A DNA stretch of 64,000 bases from Mycobacterium sp. M26 (GTDB lineage Bacteria; Actinomycetota; Actinomycetes; Mycobacteriales; Mycobacteriaceae), in the NCBI RefSeq assembly GCF_001494595.1, contig NZ_LN929908.1, forward strand, positions 1,773,716 through 1,837,715. Reading direction: 5' to 3'. Each line of letters begins with the position of its first letter. The stretch's first letter is position 1. Position numbers and translations under genes: made by a program. A model generated the notes under the pieces. It ran no database searches, was not told where the DNA came from, and saw nothing but the letters and a program-made list of their open reading frames with translations. Below, one piece after another: positions 19,718 through 26,978 of this stretch.

Positions 19718-20996
19718 ATCCCGGACCATCCGTGTCGGTGCGCTCACCCGGGTCGAGGGCGAAGGCGCGCTGAACGTCGAACTGCGCAATGGGGTGCCCG
19801 AGCGCGTCGAACTCAACATCTATGAGCCGCCGCGGTTCTTCGAGGCTTTCCTGCGCGGCCGGGCCCACACCGAGCCGCCCGACCTGACCGCGCGGATCTG
19901 CGGCATCTGCCCGGTGGCCTACCAGATCAGCGCCTGCAACGCTCTCGAGGACGCCTGCGGGGTCACGCTCGATCCCCAGGTGGTGGCGCTGCGCCGGCTG
20001 CTGTACTGCGGGGAGTGGATCCACAGCCACGCCCTGCACATGTACATGCTGCACGCGCCGGACTTCCTCGGGGAGCCCGACATCATCGCCGTCGCCAAGA
20101 ACCACCGGGCCGCCGTCGAACGCGGTCTGGCGCTGAAGAAGGCCGGCAACCGGTTGATGGAACTGGTCGGCGGCCGCTCGATCCACCCGATCAACGTGCG
20201 CCTCGGCGGGTTCTACTCCGTGCCCACCAAGGCCGATCTGGCGCCGATGGCCGAACTCCTGCGCACGGCACTGGACGACGCATTGGCCACGGTGATCTGG
20301 GTGGCCGGCTTCGACTTTCCCGACCTGACCGTGGAGCACGAACTGCTCGCACTGACCGGGCCGAAGTATGCCATCGAGGACGGCGTGATCGCCCGCAGCG
20401 CCGGTGCGCCGTTCGCGATCGCCGAGTTCAGTGAGCACGTCCGCGAAACCCAGGTGCCGCACTCGACCGCGTTGCATGCCACGCTGGACGGTGCCCGCCA
20501 TCTGACCGGGCCGCTGGCCCGCTACTCGCTGAACTCCGGTCTGCTCTCACCGATCGCCCGGCAGGCGGCGAGTGCGGCCGGGCTCGGCGACGAGTGCCGA
20601 AACCCGTTCCGCAGCATCGTGGTTCGTGCCGTGGAAACCGTCTATGCGGTGGAGGAGGCGCTGCGGATCATCGCCGACTACGAGCCGCCGGCCCGCCCGT
20701 TCGTCGATGTGCCTGCCCGGCCGGGGATCGGGCACGGGGTCAGTGAGGCGCCGCGCGGGCTGCTCTACCACCGCTACGAGATCGGTGCGGACGGGCTGAT
20801 CACCGCCGCGGTGATCGTGCCACCGACGGCACAGAACCAGGCCGCGATCGAAGACGATCTGGCCAGGGTGGTGCTGGCCGGGGCGGACCTCGATGACGCC
20901 ACCCTGACGGCGTTGTGCGAGCGGGCCATCCGCAACTACGACCCGTGCATCTCCTGCGCGACGCACTTCCTCACGCTGCGGATCGACCGCCGGTGA
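19710..20996 (+). CDS. hyhL: Group 3b [NiFe] hydrogenase large (catalytic) subunit
   Basis: 428 residues from ATG 19710. The NiFe ligands are visible: the L1 motif RICGICPVAYQ near residue 65 and the L2 motif DPCISCATHF near the C-terminus. The residues after the His of L2 (FLTLRIDRR) are the short peptide normally removed after metal insertion. The enzyme couples H2 and NAD(P)H. Hyh of M. smegmatis, the nearest described system, evolves H2 under hypoxia. The stop overlaps the GTG of the protease gene. Confidence 0.95.
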   Translation: MTESRTIRVGALTRVEGEGALNVELRNGVPERVELNIYEPPRFFEAFLRGRAHTEPPDLTARICGICPVAYQISACNALEDACGVTLDPQVVALRRLLYCGEWIHSHALHMYMLHAPDFLGEPDIIAVAKNHRAAVERGLALKKAGNRLMELVGGRSIHPINVRLGGFYSVPTKADLAPMAELLRTALDDALATVIWVAGFDFPDLTVEHELLALTGPKYAIEDGVIARSAGAPFAIAEFSEHVRETQVPHSTALHATLDGARHLTGPLARYSLNSGLLSPIARQAASAAGLGDECRNPFRSIVVRAVETVYAVEEALRIIADYEPPARPFVDVPARPGIGHGVSEAPRGLLYHRYEIGADGLITAAVIVPPTAQNQAAIEDDLARVVLAGADLDDATLTALCERAIRNYDPCISCATHFLTLRIDRR

Positions 20997-21457
20997 GGGT
21001 GGTCATCGGTCTGGGCAACGAGCAGCGCCGCGACGACGGTGTCGGCCCGGCCGTGGCCGCCGAGGTGGCCCGTCGCCGGCCAGGGGTCACCGTGCTGACC
21101 TGCGCGGTGGAACCGGCCGCCATCATCGACGCCTGGGACGGTGCCGACCTCGCGGTGGTGATCGACGCGGTCGCCGGGCCGGGAACGCAACCCGGCCGGG
21201 TCCGGCGCTGCGAGGTCGGCGATCTGGTGTCGCCGGGTGTGCTCACCTCCCACGACCTCGACCTGGCCGCGACCTACGAGTTGGCCGCCGCCCTGGACCG
21301 CGCCCCCGCGACGGTGGTGGTCGTCAGCCTCGACGTGGCCGATGTCGGCTACGGAGCCGGTTTGAGTCCTGTTGTGGCCGAGGCTGTTCCGCACGCCGCC
21401 GCAATGGTGTGCGCGGAACTCGACGTGCTAGCGGCTGACACCGAGCAGCAGCGCTGA
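20993..21457 (+). CDS. Hydrogenase maturation endopeptidase (HyaD/HycI family)
   Basis: 154 residues from GTG 20993, which overlaps the large subunit stop. The family start VVIGLGNEQRRDDGVGPAVA contains the metal-sensing Asp, DLAVVIDAVAG holds the second, and TSHDLDLA the His. It would clip the C-terminal peptide of the large subunit after nickel insertion. No hypA-F genes are in the window, so the rest of maturation must be encoded elsewhere. Its last 30 bp overlap the convergent gene on the - strand. Confidence 0.9.
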   Translation: MRVVIGLGNEQRRDDGVGPAVAAEVARRRPGVTVLTCAVEPAAIIDAWDGADLAVVIDAVAGPGTQPGRVRRCEVGDLVSPGVLTSHDLDLAATYELAAALDRAPATVVVVSLDVADVGYGAGLSPVVAEAVPHAAAMVCAELDVLAADTEQQR

Positions 21458-21967
21458 GGCGGCCGCTCCGGTGCGGTCAGCCGGATGCAGGCGGGCCTGA
21501 TGGGCATAGTTCACCTGCCAGCCGGCGCCGAGGATGTCGTCGAGGGCGGGGGTGGCGGCCGCCGGGAGAATGTGGGTGTCGATGATGAGGTGGAACCGGG
21601 AAACGCCCTGGGGGGAGGATGTCGCGACTTCACGCAGCGGCGGTGGCAGCGCCCCGTCGTAGCCGAGGTACCAGCTGATCTCGGCCACCGTGAAGCTCAC
21701 CGTCGCCCTCTCGTTGCCGCCGGCATAGCTGCATTCCAGGCTGACGGCGGTCGGGGACAGGTCCAGCACGATGATCGTCGGGCGGTCGGCGGTGCGGGAT
21801 ACCAGGATCACCGCCTCGTCACCGCCCGGATCGAGGAGATCGCCGAAGAATCGGCCGGGCTCGCGCAGGGCGATCGCCTCACCGTCGGGTCCGCCGGATG
21901 TGCCCGGCAGCCACTTTTCGGCCATCCGATCGCCGTCCCAGCCGCAGCGCAGCGAGGTGGTAGTCAT
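21428..21967 (-). CDS. Conserved hypothetical protein
   Basis: 179 residues, ATG at 21967. I do not recognise the family. It has no signal peptide or membrane segment; the sequence alternates short beta-like stretches (AVILVSRTADRPTIIVLDLS, RFHLIIDTHILP) and looks like a soluble cytoplasmic protein. A perfect CRP-like palindrome lies 40 bp upstream of the start. Its 3' end overlaps the convergent hydrogenase protease gene by 30 bp. It may be the last gene of the - strand series beginning at 26036, or have its own promoter. Confidence 0.65.
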   Translation of the reverse strand: MTTTSLRCGWDGDRMAEKWLPGTSGGPDGEAIALREPGRFFGDLLDPGGDEAVILVSRTADRPTIIVLDLSPTAVSLECSYAGGNERATVSFTVAEISWYLGYDGALPPPLREVATSSPQGVSRFHLIIDTHILPAAATPALDDILGAGWQVNYAHQARLHPADRTGAAASALLLGVSR

Positions 21968-22006
21968 GGCAAGACCGTACCGACCAGAATAGTCATTTGG
22001 TCAGTT

Positions 22007-22022
22007 AGTGATCTAGATCACG
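22007..22022. promoter_or_regulatory. CRP-like operator palindrome
   Basis: GTGATCTAGATCAC (22008-22021) is a perfect 14-bp palindrome in the form GTGA-N6-TCAC, the core of the mycobacterial CRP (Rv3676/Cmr) site, with the flanking bases A and G. It overlaps the stop codon of the amidotransferase gene and lies 40 bp before the start of the gene at 21967, a suitable place to control that promoter. Confidence 0.6.
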
Positions 22023-22746
22023 CCGAGTGGGCGGTTGGGGCGTCGGCGACGGTGTCCAGAAACCCTCGCACCAGCCGGCGCAGCCGTCGCGCGGCGTCGT
22101 CCCCATGGGTGCTGGTGTGGGCGCGCAGGTCGTCGTGACTGAGGCCGAGCCGCTCGACGTCGCGGGTGCCGTGGTAGTCGTCATTGATCCACAGCTCCAG
22201 CAGGCCCTGGTCGAGTTCGGGATGGAACTGCAGCCCCATCGCCCGGCCCTTGACGAAAGCCTGTGAGGCGCGGTCGTTTCTGGCGATCTCCACCGCGTCC
22301 GGCGGCGGGGTGAACCGGTCGAAGTGCCACTGGAACCACAGCCCTTCGGGCACCAGGTTGTGGTCACTGCTGTGGACGTGGTGCCAGCCGACCTCGGGGG
22401 AGTCCGAGCGGGCGACCGAGCCGCCGAGTGCGGCGGCCACCAGCTGACCGCCGAAGCAGACGCCCAGCACGCCCACTCCGGCGTCGACCGCGCGGCGCAC
22501 GGTGTCGATCTCGTCGGCGATCCAGGGCAGCGTGTCGTCGTAGACCGCCCACCGCGAGCCCAGCGGCACGATCACGTCGTAGCGCGTCGGGTCGGGGAAG
22601 CTCACCTCGACGGCGGGGTCGGCCGCTTGATGGGCGGCGACCACCTCGAAGGTATCGACGTCGAACCCGAGTTCGGTGAACGTCTCCCCGAGTTGCGCCT
22701 CCGGGGCGATCGGATCGTTGTAGATGAACAGGACCTTGCGCGGCAC
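22018..22746 (-). CDS. Type 1 glutamine amidotransferase
   Basis: 242 residues from GTG 22746. It is a class I GATase domain: the nucleophile elbow GVLGVCFGGQ near residue 96 holds the catalytic Cys, and MGLQFHPELD near residue 172 holds the His and Glu. It is a stand-alone GATase of the GMP-synthase-like type seen in many actinobacteria, which remove the gamma-glutamyl group from small molecules. The true substrate is unknown. It is 31 bp downstream of the SDR gene and may be cotranscribed with the cluster above. Confidence 0.85.
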   Translation of the reverse strand: MPRKVLFIYNDPIAPEAQLGETFTELGFDVDTFEVVAAHQAADPAVEVSFPDPTRYDVIVPLGSRWAVYDDTLPWIADEIDTVRRAVDAGVGVLGVCFGGQLVAAALGGSVARSDSPEVGWHHVHSSDHNLVPEGLWFQWHFDRFTPPPDAVEIARNDRASQAFVKGRAMGLQFHPELDQGLLELWINDDYHGTRDVERLGLSHDDLRAHTSTHGDDAARRLRRLVRGFLDTVADAPTAHSA

Positions 22747-22777
22747 CCGATTACGGTACGACAGATCGGCGGCGCCG

Positions 22778-23527
22778 TCAGATGCAGTCCGAGCCGCCGT
22801 CCACCACGATCACCGCGCCGTGGGTGTAACTGCTCTGCGCCGTGCACAGAAACGCGATCGTCGGGGCGATCTCGTCGACCCGGCCCATCCGGCCGAACGG
22901 GATGTGCGCCATTTCGCTCGCCACGATTTCAGGTGCGGCCTGCATCGGCGCGGTCATCGGGGTGTCGACGGTGCCCGGTGCCACCGCGTTGACGCGGATG
23001 CCGTACTTGGCCCACTTGACCGCCAGGTTGCGGGTGACGTTGATGATTCCGGACTTGGCCGCCCCGTAGCCCGGCACCATCGGCACCGAGCGCAGCGCGG
23101 ACATCGACGCCAGGTTCACCACGCTGGCCCCGCCGGGCAACTGCGAGGCGCGCAGTGCCGTGCGCAGGCCGACCGTCAGCCGGTACGGCCCGGTGAGGTT
23201 GACGGCGACCGAGGCGGCAAACCCGTCCGGGGCCGACTCGTCGAGGCCGCCGGGAAAGTTGACGCCGGCGTTGTTGACCAGGATGTCGAGGGACGAAAAC
23301 GATTGCGCCAGTTCATCGATCGAGGCGTTGTCGGTCAACACCAGCTGCCGGTAGGTCATGCCGGACAGGTCAGTGTCGTAGTCGGCGGCCGAGGCTTTGG
23401 TTCCGGTGACGGTGACGGTGGCGCCGGCGTCGCGGAACAGCACGGCCGTGGTGTGGCCGATACCGCTGGTTGCCCCGGTGATGAGCACCGTGGCGCCGGT
23501 GAAGTCGAAGGTGACGCTCGCAGTCAT
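22778..23527 (-). CDS. Short-chain dehydrogenase/reductase
   Basis: 249 residues, ATG at 23527. It is a classical SDR: cofactor loop VLITGATSGIGHTTAVL near residue 15, LDILVNNAGVNF near 88, catalytic Ser in VNLASMSAL near 138, catalytic YGAAK near 153, and the C-terminal VVDGGSDCI. A much longer open frame runs upstream into the next gene, but the conserved Rossmann start fixes the ATG, which overlaps the stop of the metallo-hydrolase gene. The substrate is unknown; it is likely to act with the neighbouring sulfotransferase and hydrolase. Confidence 0.92.
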   Translation of the reverse strand: MTASVTFDFTGATVLITGATSGIGHTTAVLFRDAGATVTVTGTKASAADYDTDLSGMTYRQLVLTDNASIDELAQSFSSLDILVNNAGVNFPGGLDESAPDGFAASVAVNLTGPYRLTVGLRTALRASQLPGGASVVNLASMSALRSVPMVPGYGAAKSGIINVTRNLAVKWAKYGIRVNAVAPGTVDTPMTAPMQAAPEIVASEMAHIPFGRMGRVDEIAPTIAFLCTAQSSYTHGAVIVVDGGSDCI

Positions 23528-24765
23528 GAGTACCTTTCGATCTGTTTGGTCAGCCAGGCGGTTTCCCAGAAGTTGACGCTGCCGGACAGCAGGGCCTCGT
23601 GGGCACTTTTGAGGACCGCGCGGGCCTGCGGGTGGTCGGGATCGGTGTCGGTGACGATCTCGGCGAGGTGGATCGCTTCCAGCGGCCGCCCGCCGTCCAG
23701 GTGTGCGCGGGCCCGCGCCACCACGGCGTCGGCCCCGGCCAGCTCCACCAGGTCGGCACTGACAGTCTCCGGTCCGACGGGGTAGAGCTCGGTGGTGGAG
23801 CGGTGGTGGAACCAGCCGGAGTAGTTCTCCCAGATGGCCCGCACGTCCCACGCCACCTTGCCGTACCCCTGGCCGACCTCCAGGTGGTCGGGCAGCGTGA
23901 TCTCGCGCATCAGCGTCCGGACGTCCTTGCCGGCGTTCATCCCCGCCACGGTCTGGTCGTGGAGGTACTGGATGGCATCGCGCAGCCGGGTCAGTTCGGC
24001 ATCGATCAGATCGGCGCCGACGATGGGGTCGAAGTGCCCGGTGAGCAGGATCTCCGGGCGCAGCGCGCGCACCCGTTCGACGGTGTCGATCACGGTCAGC
24101 GCATCGCGGTAGCGATCGCCGCGGATGGTCACCAGGTTGGGGATGTGCCCGAAGACCGGGCCGAAGGTGTTGCTGCACAGGCAGACCCGCTCGTCGGGCA
24201 GCCACACCACCATCGAGTCGGTGGTCTCTCCGCCCGGGGTGGCGATGAACTCGAAGCGCCGACCGCCCAGTTCCAGGCTGTGCCGGTCGGTGACGACGAT
24301 ATCGGCGGTGGCACTGCTCTGCGGTGGCAGTTTCTTGCCGAACCGGCGCTGAATGCCGGCGATGCCGTCGGCCAGCCGGCCCGAGAAGGCGAAGGCGCTG
24401 CGGTTGGCGCGGTAGGGCAGCAGGCGTTCATTGTCATCGCGCCACTGCTCCCAGTTAGCTTGTGCCACAACCTCGGTCTGCGGGTCGCGCAGGGTGTCCA
24501 ACCCGCCGACATGGTCGTAATGGCCTTGGGTGATCACGATGTAGCGCACCGGGGAGTAGTCGACGGCGTCGAAGTTGGCCCGGTGCACCGGACCCTCGAA
24601 ACCCATCCCGGTGTTGACGACCACCCGCCCCGCGGAGGTGGTCAGCAGGTAGGTGTTGGTCAGGCCCGGTGAGCACCAGATCCCCGGTGCCACCTCCTGC
24701 GCGGATTCGGCCGACGCGGGCGCCATCGCGTCGGCACCCGGGCGGCTGCGGTAAATCGGTTGCAC
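23524..24765 (-). CDS. Metallo-beta-lactamase-fold hydrolase with alkylsulfatase dimerization domain
   Basis: 413 residues from GTG 24765. The MBL fold (about 30-260) shows VVNTGMGFEG, the metal motif TQGHYDHVGG, FIATPGGETTDSMVVWLP and LLTGHFDPIVG. The dimerization domain of SdsA1-type alkylsulfatases follows (about 270-410: WFHHRSTTELYP, then ARAHLDGGRPLEAIHLAE). The SCP2-like third domain of true alkylsulfatases is missing. The first metal ligand position of HxHxDH is Gln, which changes metal site 1. A sulfate-ester or related hydrolase is plausible, given the sulfotransferase gene 11 bp upstream. Confidence 0.85.
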   Translation of the reverse strand: MQPIYRSRPGADAMAPASAESAQEVAPGIWCSPGLTNTYLLTTSAGRVVVNTGMGFEGPVHRANFDAVDYSPVRYIVITQGHYDHVGGLDTLRDPQTEVVAQANWEQWRDDNERLLPYRANRSAFAFSGRLADGIAGIQRRFGKKLPPQSSATADIVVTDRHSLELGGRRFEFIATPGGETTDSMVVWLPDERVCLCSNTFGPVFGHIPNLVTIRGDRYRDALTVIDTVERVRALRPEILLTGHFDPIVGADLIDAELTRLRDAIQYLHDQTVAGMNAGKDVRTLMREITLPDHLEVGQGYGKVAWDVRAIWENYSGWFHHRSTTELYPVGPETVSADLVELAGADAVVARARAHLDGGRPLEAIHLAEIVTDTDPDHPQARAVLKSAHEALLSGSVNFWETAWLTKQIERYS

Positions 24766-24776
24766 AGGTGGGCCTC

Positions 24777-26036
24777 TCAGATCTCGGGTCGGACGTCAAA
24801 GCGGTTGAAGTAGAAGTCGAACCGGGAGCGCAGCTCCGCCGGATCCACCCCGAAGTGGCCGCGGATGTCGTACGGGATGCGGCCTTTGCCGCCGCGGCGG
24901 TTGCTGTCGATGTAGGCCTGGAACCGTGCGGCCACCTTGTCCGGGATGTCCACCCCGGCGCGGGTGTAAAACTGCTCCAGCACCGGCATCTCGTTGCCGT
25001 TGAGGTGGTGGAACGAGACGTCGACACTGCGATCGGCGGGCACCAGGTCGCGGTCACGCACACAGGCGCTCAACAGCCGGTGGATCCGGTCCGACCAGTA
25101 GTCGACCAACCAATCGGGGTCAATCGCGCTGCGGCGCAACCGGTCCGAGTAGGCCATCATGGTGATCGCGGACTGGATCACCGCCACCGGGTCGCGGTGG
25201 GTGAACGCCACTGTCGCGTCCGGGAAGGTCGCCATCAGCGGGCCGAGTTGCTCGGCGTGCTGCGGTGACTTCAGCACCCACGTACGTGGCCCGCGCAGGA
25301 ATGTCAGCGCCTGCAGCACTTTTCTCATGTAGAGGTAATGGCGGTACTGGTCCAGGCCCAGGTAGTAGTCGCGCCACTGCGGAACCCGGGCATGCCATTC
25401 CAGGACGTAGCCGGCCAGGTCGAGGTCGAGCAGTTCGACCTCCTCCTCGATGGCCTCGGGGAACTGGTCGTGCATGGCGGCCACATACGGGGTGCTCGCC
25501 ATCAACGCATCGTGTTCGGCCTTCGCCCGGGCGAAACGCGGGTCGACACCGAATTGGTCCGGCCCCTGACCGGGGGCCGGGATGGGCTCCTGACTCTCCC
25601 AGTAGGGCAGTGCCCGGCGCCGCGGGTCCTGGGCGATCAGGTTGACCAGGTGGGTGGTCCCGGAGCGCGGCATCCCGACGACGATCAGCGGCCGCTCGAT
25701 CTCGATGTCCTCGATCTCGGGGTAGCGCGTGAGCAGGTCGGTCAGCGACAGTCGGTTGCGCAACAGACGCACGACGCGGGCGCGCAGGGTGCGCCGATTG
25801 AGTTGTCGCATCCCGGTGTCGGATTCGATGGCCGCGACATGCGCCGTCAGCCGCTCGCCGAAACCGTCGTCGTCGGCGAGGTCGTGGCAGCCGGCCTGCG
25901 CCACGGCCTCGGCCAGCATCCGGTCGACGTCGAACACCACCTCGCGCGCTTCGGTGTAGTCCAGGATCTGCCGCTGCAGGTCGGTGAGGACGGGGGAGGT
26001 GAGGTCGTCGAGGTTGAGGGTCTCGGTGGACGACAT
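24777..26036 (-). CDS. Sulfotransferase family protein
   Basis: 419 residues, ATG at 26036. The PAPS-binding loop is VVGMPRSGTTHLVNL near residue 120, preceded by an N-terminal helical region with LLRNRLSLTDLLTRYPEI. The 3'-phosphate loop is represented by FPDATVAFTHRDPVAVIQS near 272. This is the large stf-type family that is much expanded in mycobacteria and transfers sulfate from PAPS to lipids, sterols or glycans. It leads a - strand series with the metallo-hydrolase and SDR, and is divergent from an IclR regulator. Confidence 0.88.
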   Translation of the reverse strand: MSSTETLNLDDLTSPVLTDLQRQILDYTEAREVVFDVDRMLAEAVAQAGCHDLADDDGFGERLTAHVAAIESDTGMRQLNRRTLRARVVRLLRNRLSLTDLLTRYPEIEDIEIERPLIVVGMPRSGTTHLVNLIAQDPRRRALPYWESQEPIPAPGQGPDQFGVDPRFARAKAEHDALMASTPYVAAMHDQFPEAIEEEVELLDLDLAGYVLEWHARVPQWRDYYLGLDQYRHYLYMRKVLQALTFLRGPRTWVLKSPQHAEQLGPLMATFPDATVAFTHRDPVAVIQSAITMMAYSDRLRRSAIDPDWLVDYWSDRIHRLLSACVRDRDLVPADRSVDVSFHHLNGNEMPVLEQFYTRAGVDIPDKVAARFQAYIDSNRRGGKGRIPYDIRGHFGVDPAELRSRFDFYFNRFDVRPEI

Positions 26037-26055
26037 TCACGCACCCCTTGCTGGT

Positions 26056-26069
26056 GTCGAATATTCGAC
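26056..26069. promoter_or_regulatory. Perfect palindrome between divergent sulfotransferase and IclR genes (candidate IclR operator)
   Basis: GTCGAATATTCGAC is a perfect 14-bp palindrome in the 48-bp gap between the two divergent start codons. IclR regulators usually bind short palindromes in such divergent promoters and control both themselves and the neighbouring catabolic operon. The AT-rich centre stands out from the GC-rich surroundings. Confidence 0.6.
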
Positions 26070-26084
26070 GTACTGTTCGGAAAT

Positions 26085-26978
26085 ATGACGCTCAACGTAG
26101 ACACGGCTATTACCCCGCGTCAAGCGTCCTCCCCACCCACCGAGCGGGTGATCGGAATCATGGAGATGCTGGGTGCGGACCCCGGCCGGTCCTTCTCGCT
26201 GGCGGAGATCTCCCGCCGCCTCGGGATCAGCCGGGCCACCGGGCACGCGATCATGTCGACGTTGTTCGACCACGACTGGGTCAGCCGCGATCCGCACACC
26301 GCCAGGTACGCCTGGGGTCCCGCCATCAGCCGCCTGGCAGGCACCGGGCTGTTCGGGACGGAACTCGAACGGCTGGCCGCGTCGACCGGAACCCAGGTCT
26401 ATCTGGCGCATCGCGACGGCGACACTCTGGTGATCACCGATGTGGCCGGCGAGAATCGCAACGCGCTGGGCATCGGGAGGGGAACCCGAACCCCGCTGGT
26501 TGCGCCCTTCGGTCGCGACTACGTGGCGTGGTCCACGGCGCAGGAGCAGGAGTCGTGGCTGGAAGGTATCGGAGCGCCCAGTGACGCACTGCGCACCCGA
26601 ATCTCGCTGGTGCTCAATGAAATCCGGCAGCGGGGTTTCGTGGTCGACCGGCTCACCACGGATTACGTGCGGGTGTACAGCGCCGTACAGGCGCTCAGCA
26701 GCGGTGGCGAGGTCGACGCGATGACCGCGCAGCTGGCACGGGCCTTCGCCGATCTGAGCGTCATCGACGTGCTGCCCGACGAGTTGGGTGCCGGTGCCAC
26801 CCACAACGTCGCGACGGTGTCGGCCCCCATCTTCAACGCCGAGGGCGTCGTCACGATGTCGGTCACCGCCGCCCCGTTCACCACATTGGACGCCACAGCC
26901 ATCGCCCGGCTGGGTGAACAGGTCCGCGTGGCCGCCGCACAGATCGGCCATCCCCAGCGAGAGGACGCCTCAGCATGA
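26085..26978 (+). CDS. IclR-family transcriptional regulator
   Basis: 297 residues from ATG 26085. A winged helix-turn-helix lies at about 15-75 (SLAEISRRLGISRATGHAIM), followed by the IclR effector-binding domain (TQVYLAHRDGDTLVITDVAG, then RQRGFVVDRLTTDYVRVYSA, and near the C-terminus APIFNAEGVVTMSVTAA). The IclR domain binds small organic effectors. It is divergent from the sulfotransferase operon, with a palindrome between them, and its stop overlaps the ATG of the alcohol dehydrogenase gene, so it probably controls both directions. Confidence 0.9.
   Translation: MTLNVDTAITPRQASSPPTERVIGIMEMLGADPGRSFSLAEISRRLGISRATGHAIMSTLFDHDWVSRDPHTARYAWGPAISRLAGTGLFGTELERLAASTGTQVYLAHRDGDTLVITDVAGENRNALGIGRGTRTPLVAPFGRDYVAWSTAQEQESWLEGIGAPSDALRTRISLVLNEIRQRGFVVDRLTTDYVRVYSAVQALSSGGEVDAMTAQLARAFADLSVIDVLPDELGAGATHNVATVSAPIFNAEGVVTMSVTAAPFTTLDATAIARLGEQVRVAAAQIGHPQREDASA

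Noticed and set aside
23528-24205. Upstream extension of the SDR frame on the - strand
   Set aside because: The conserved SDR start is at 23527, and the extension lies inside the metallo-hydrolase gene in another frame.
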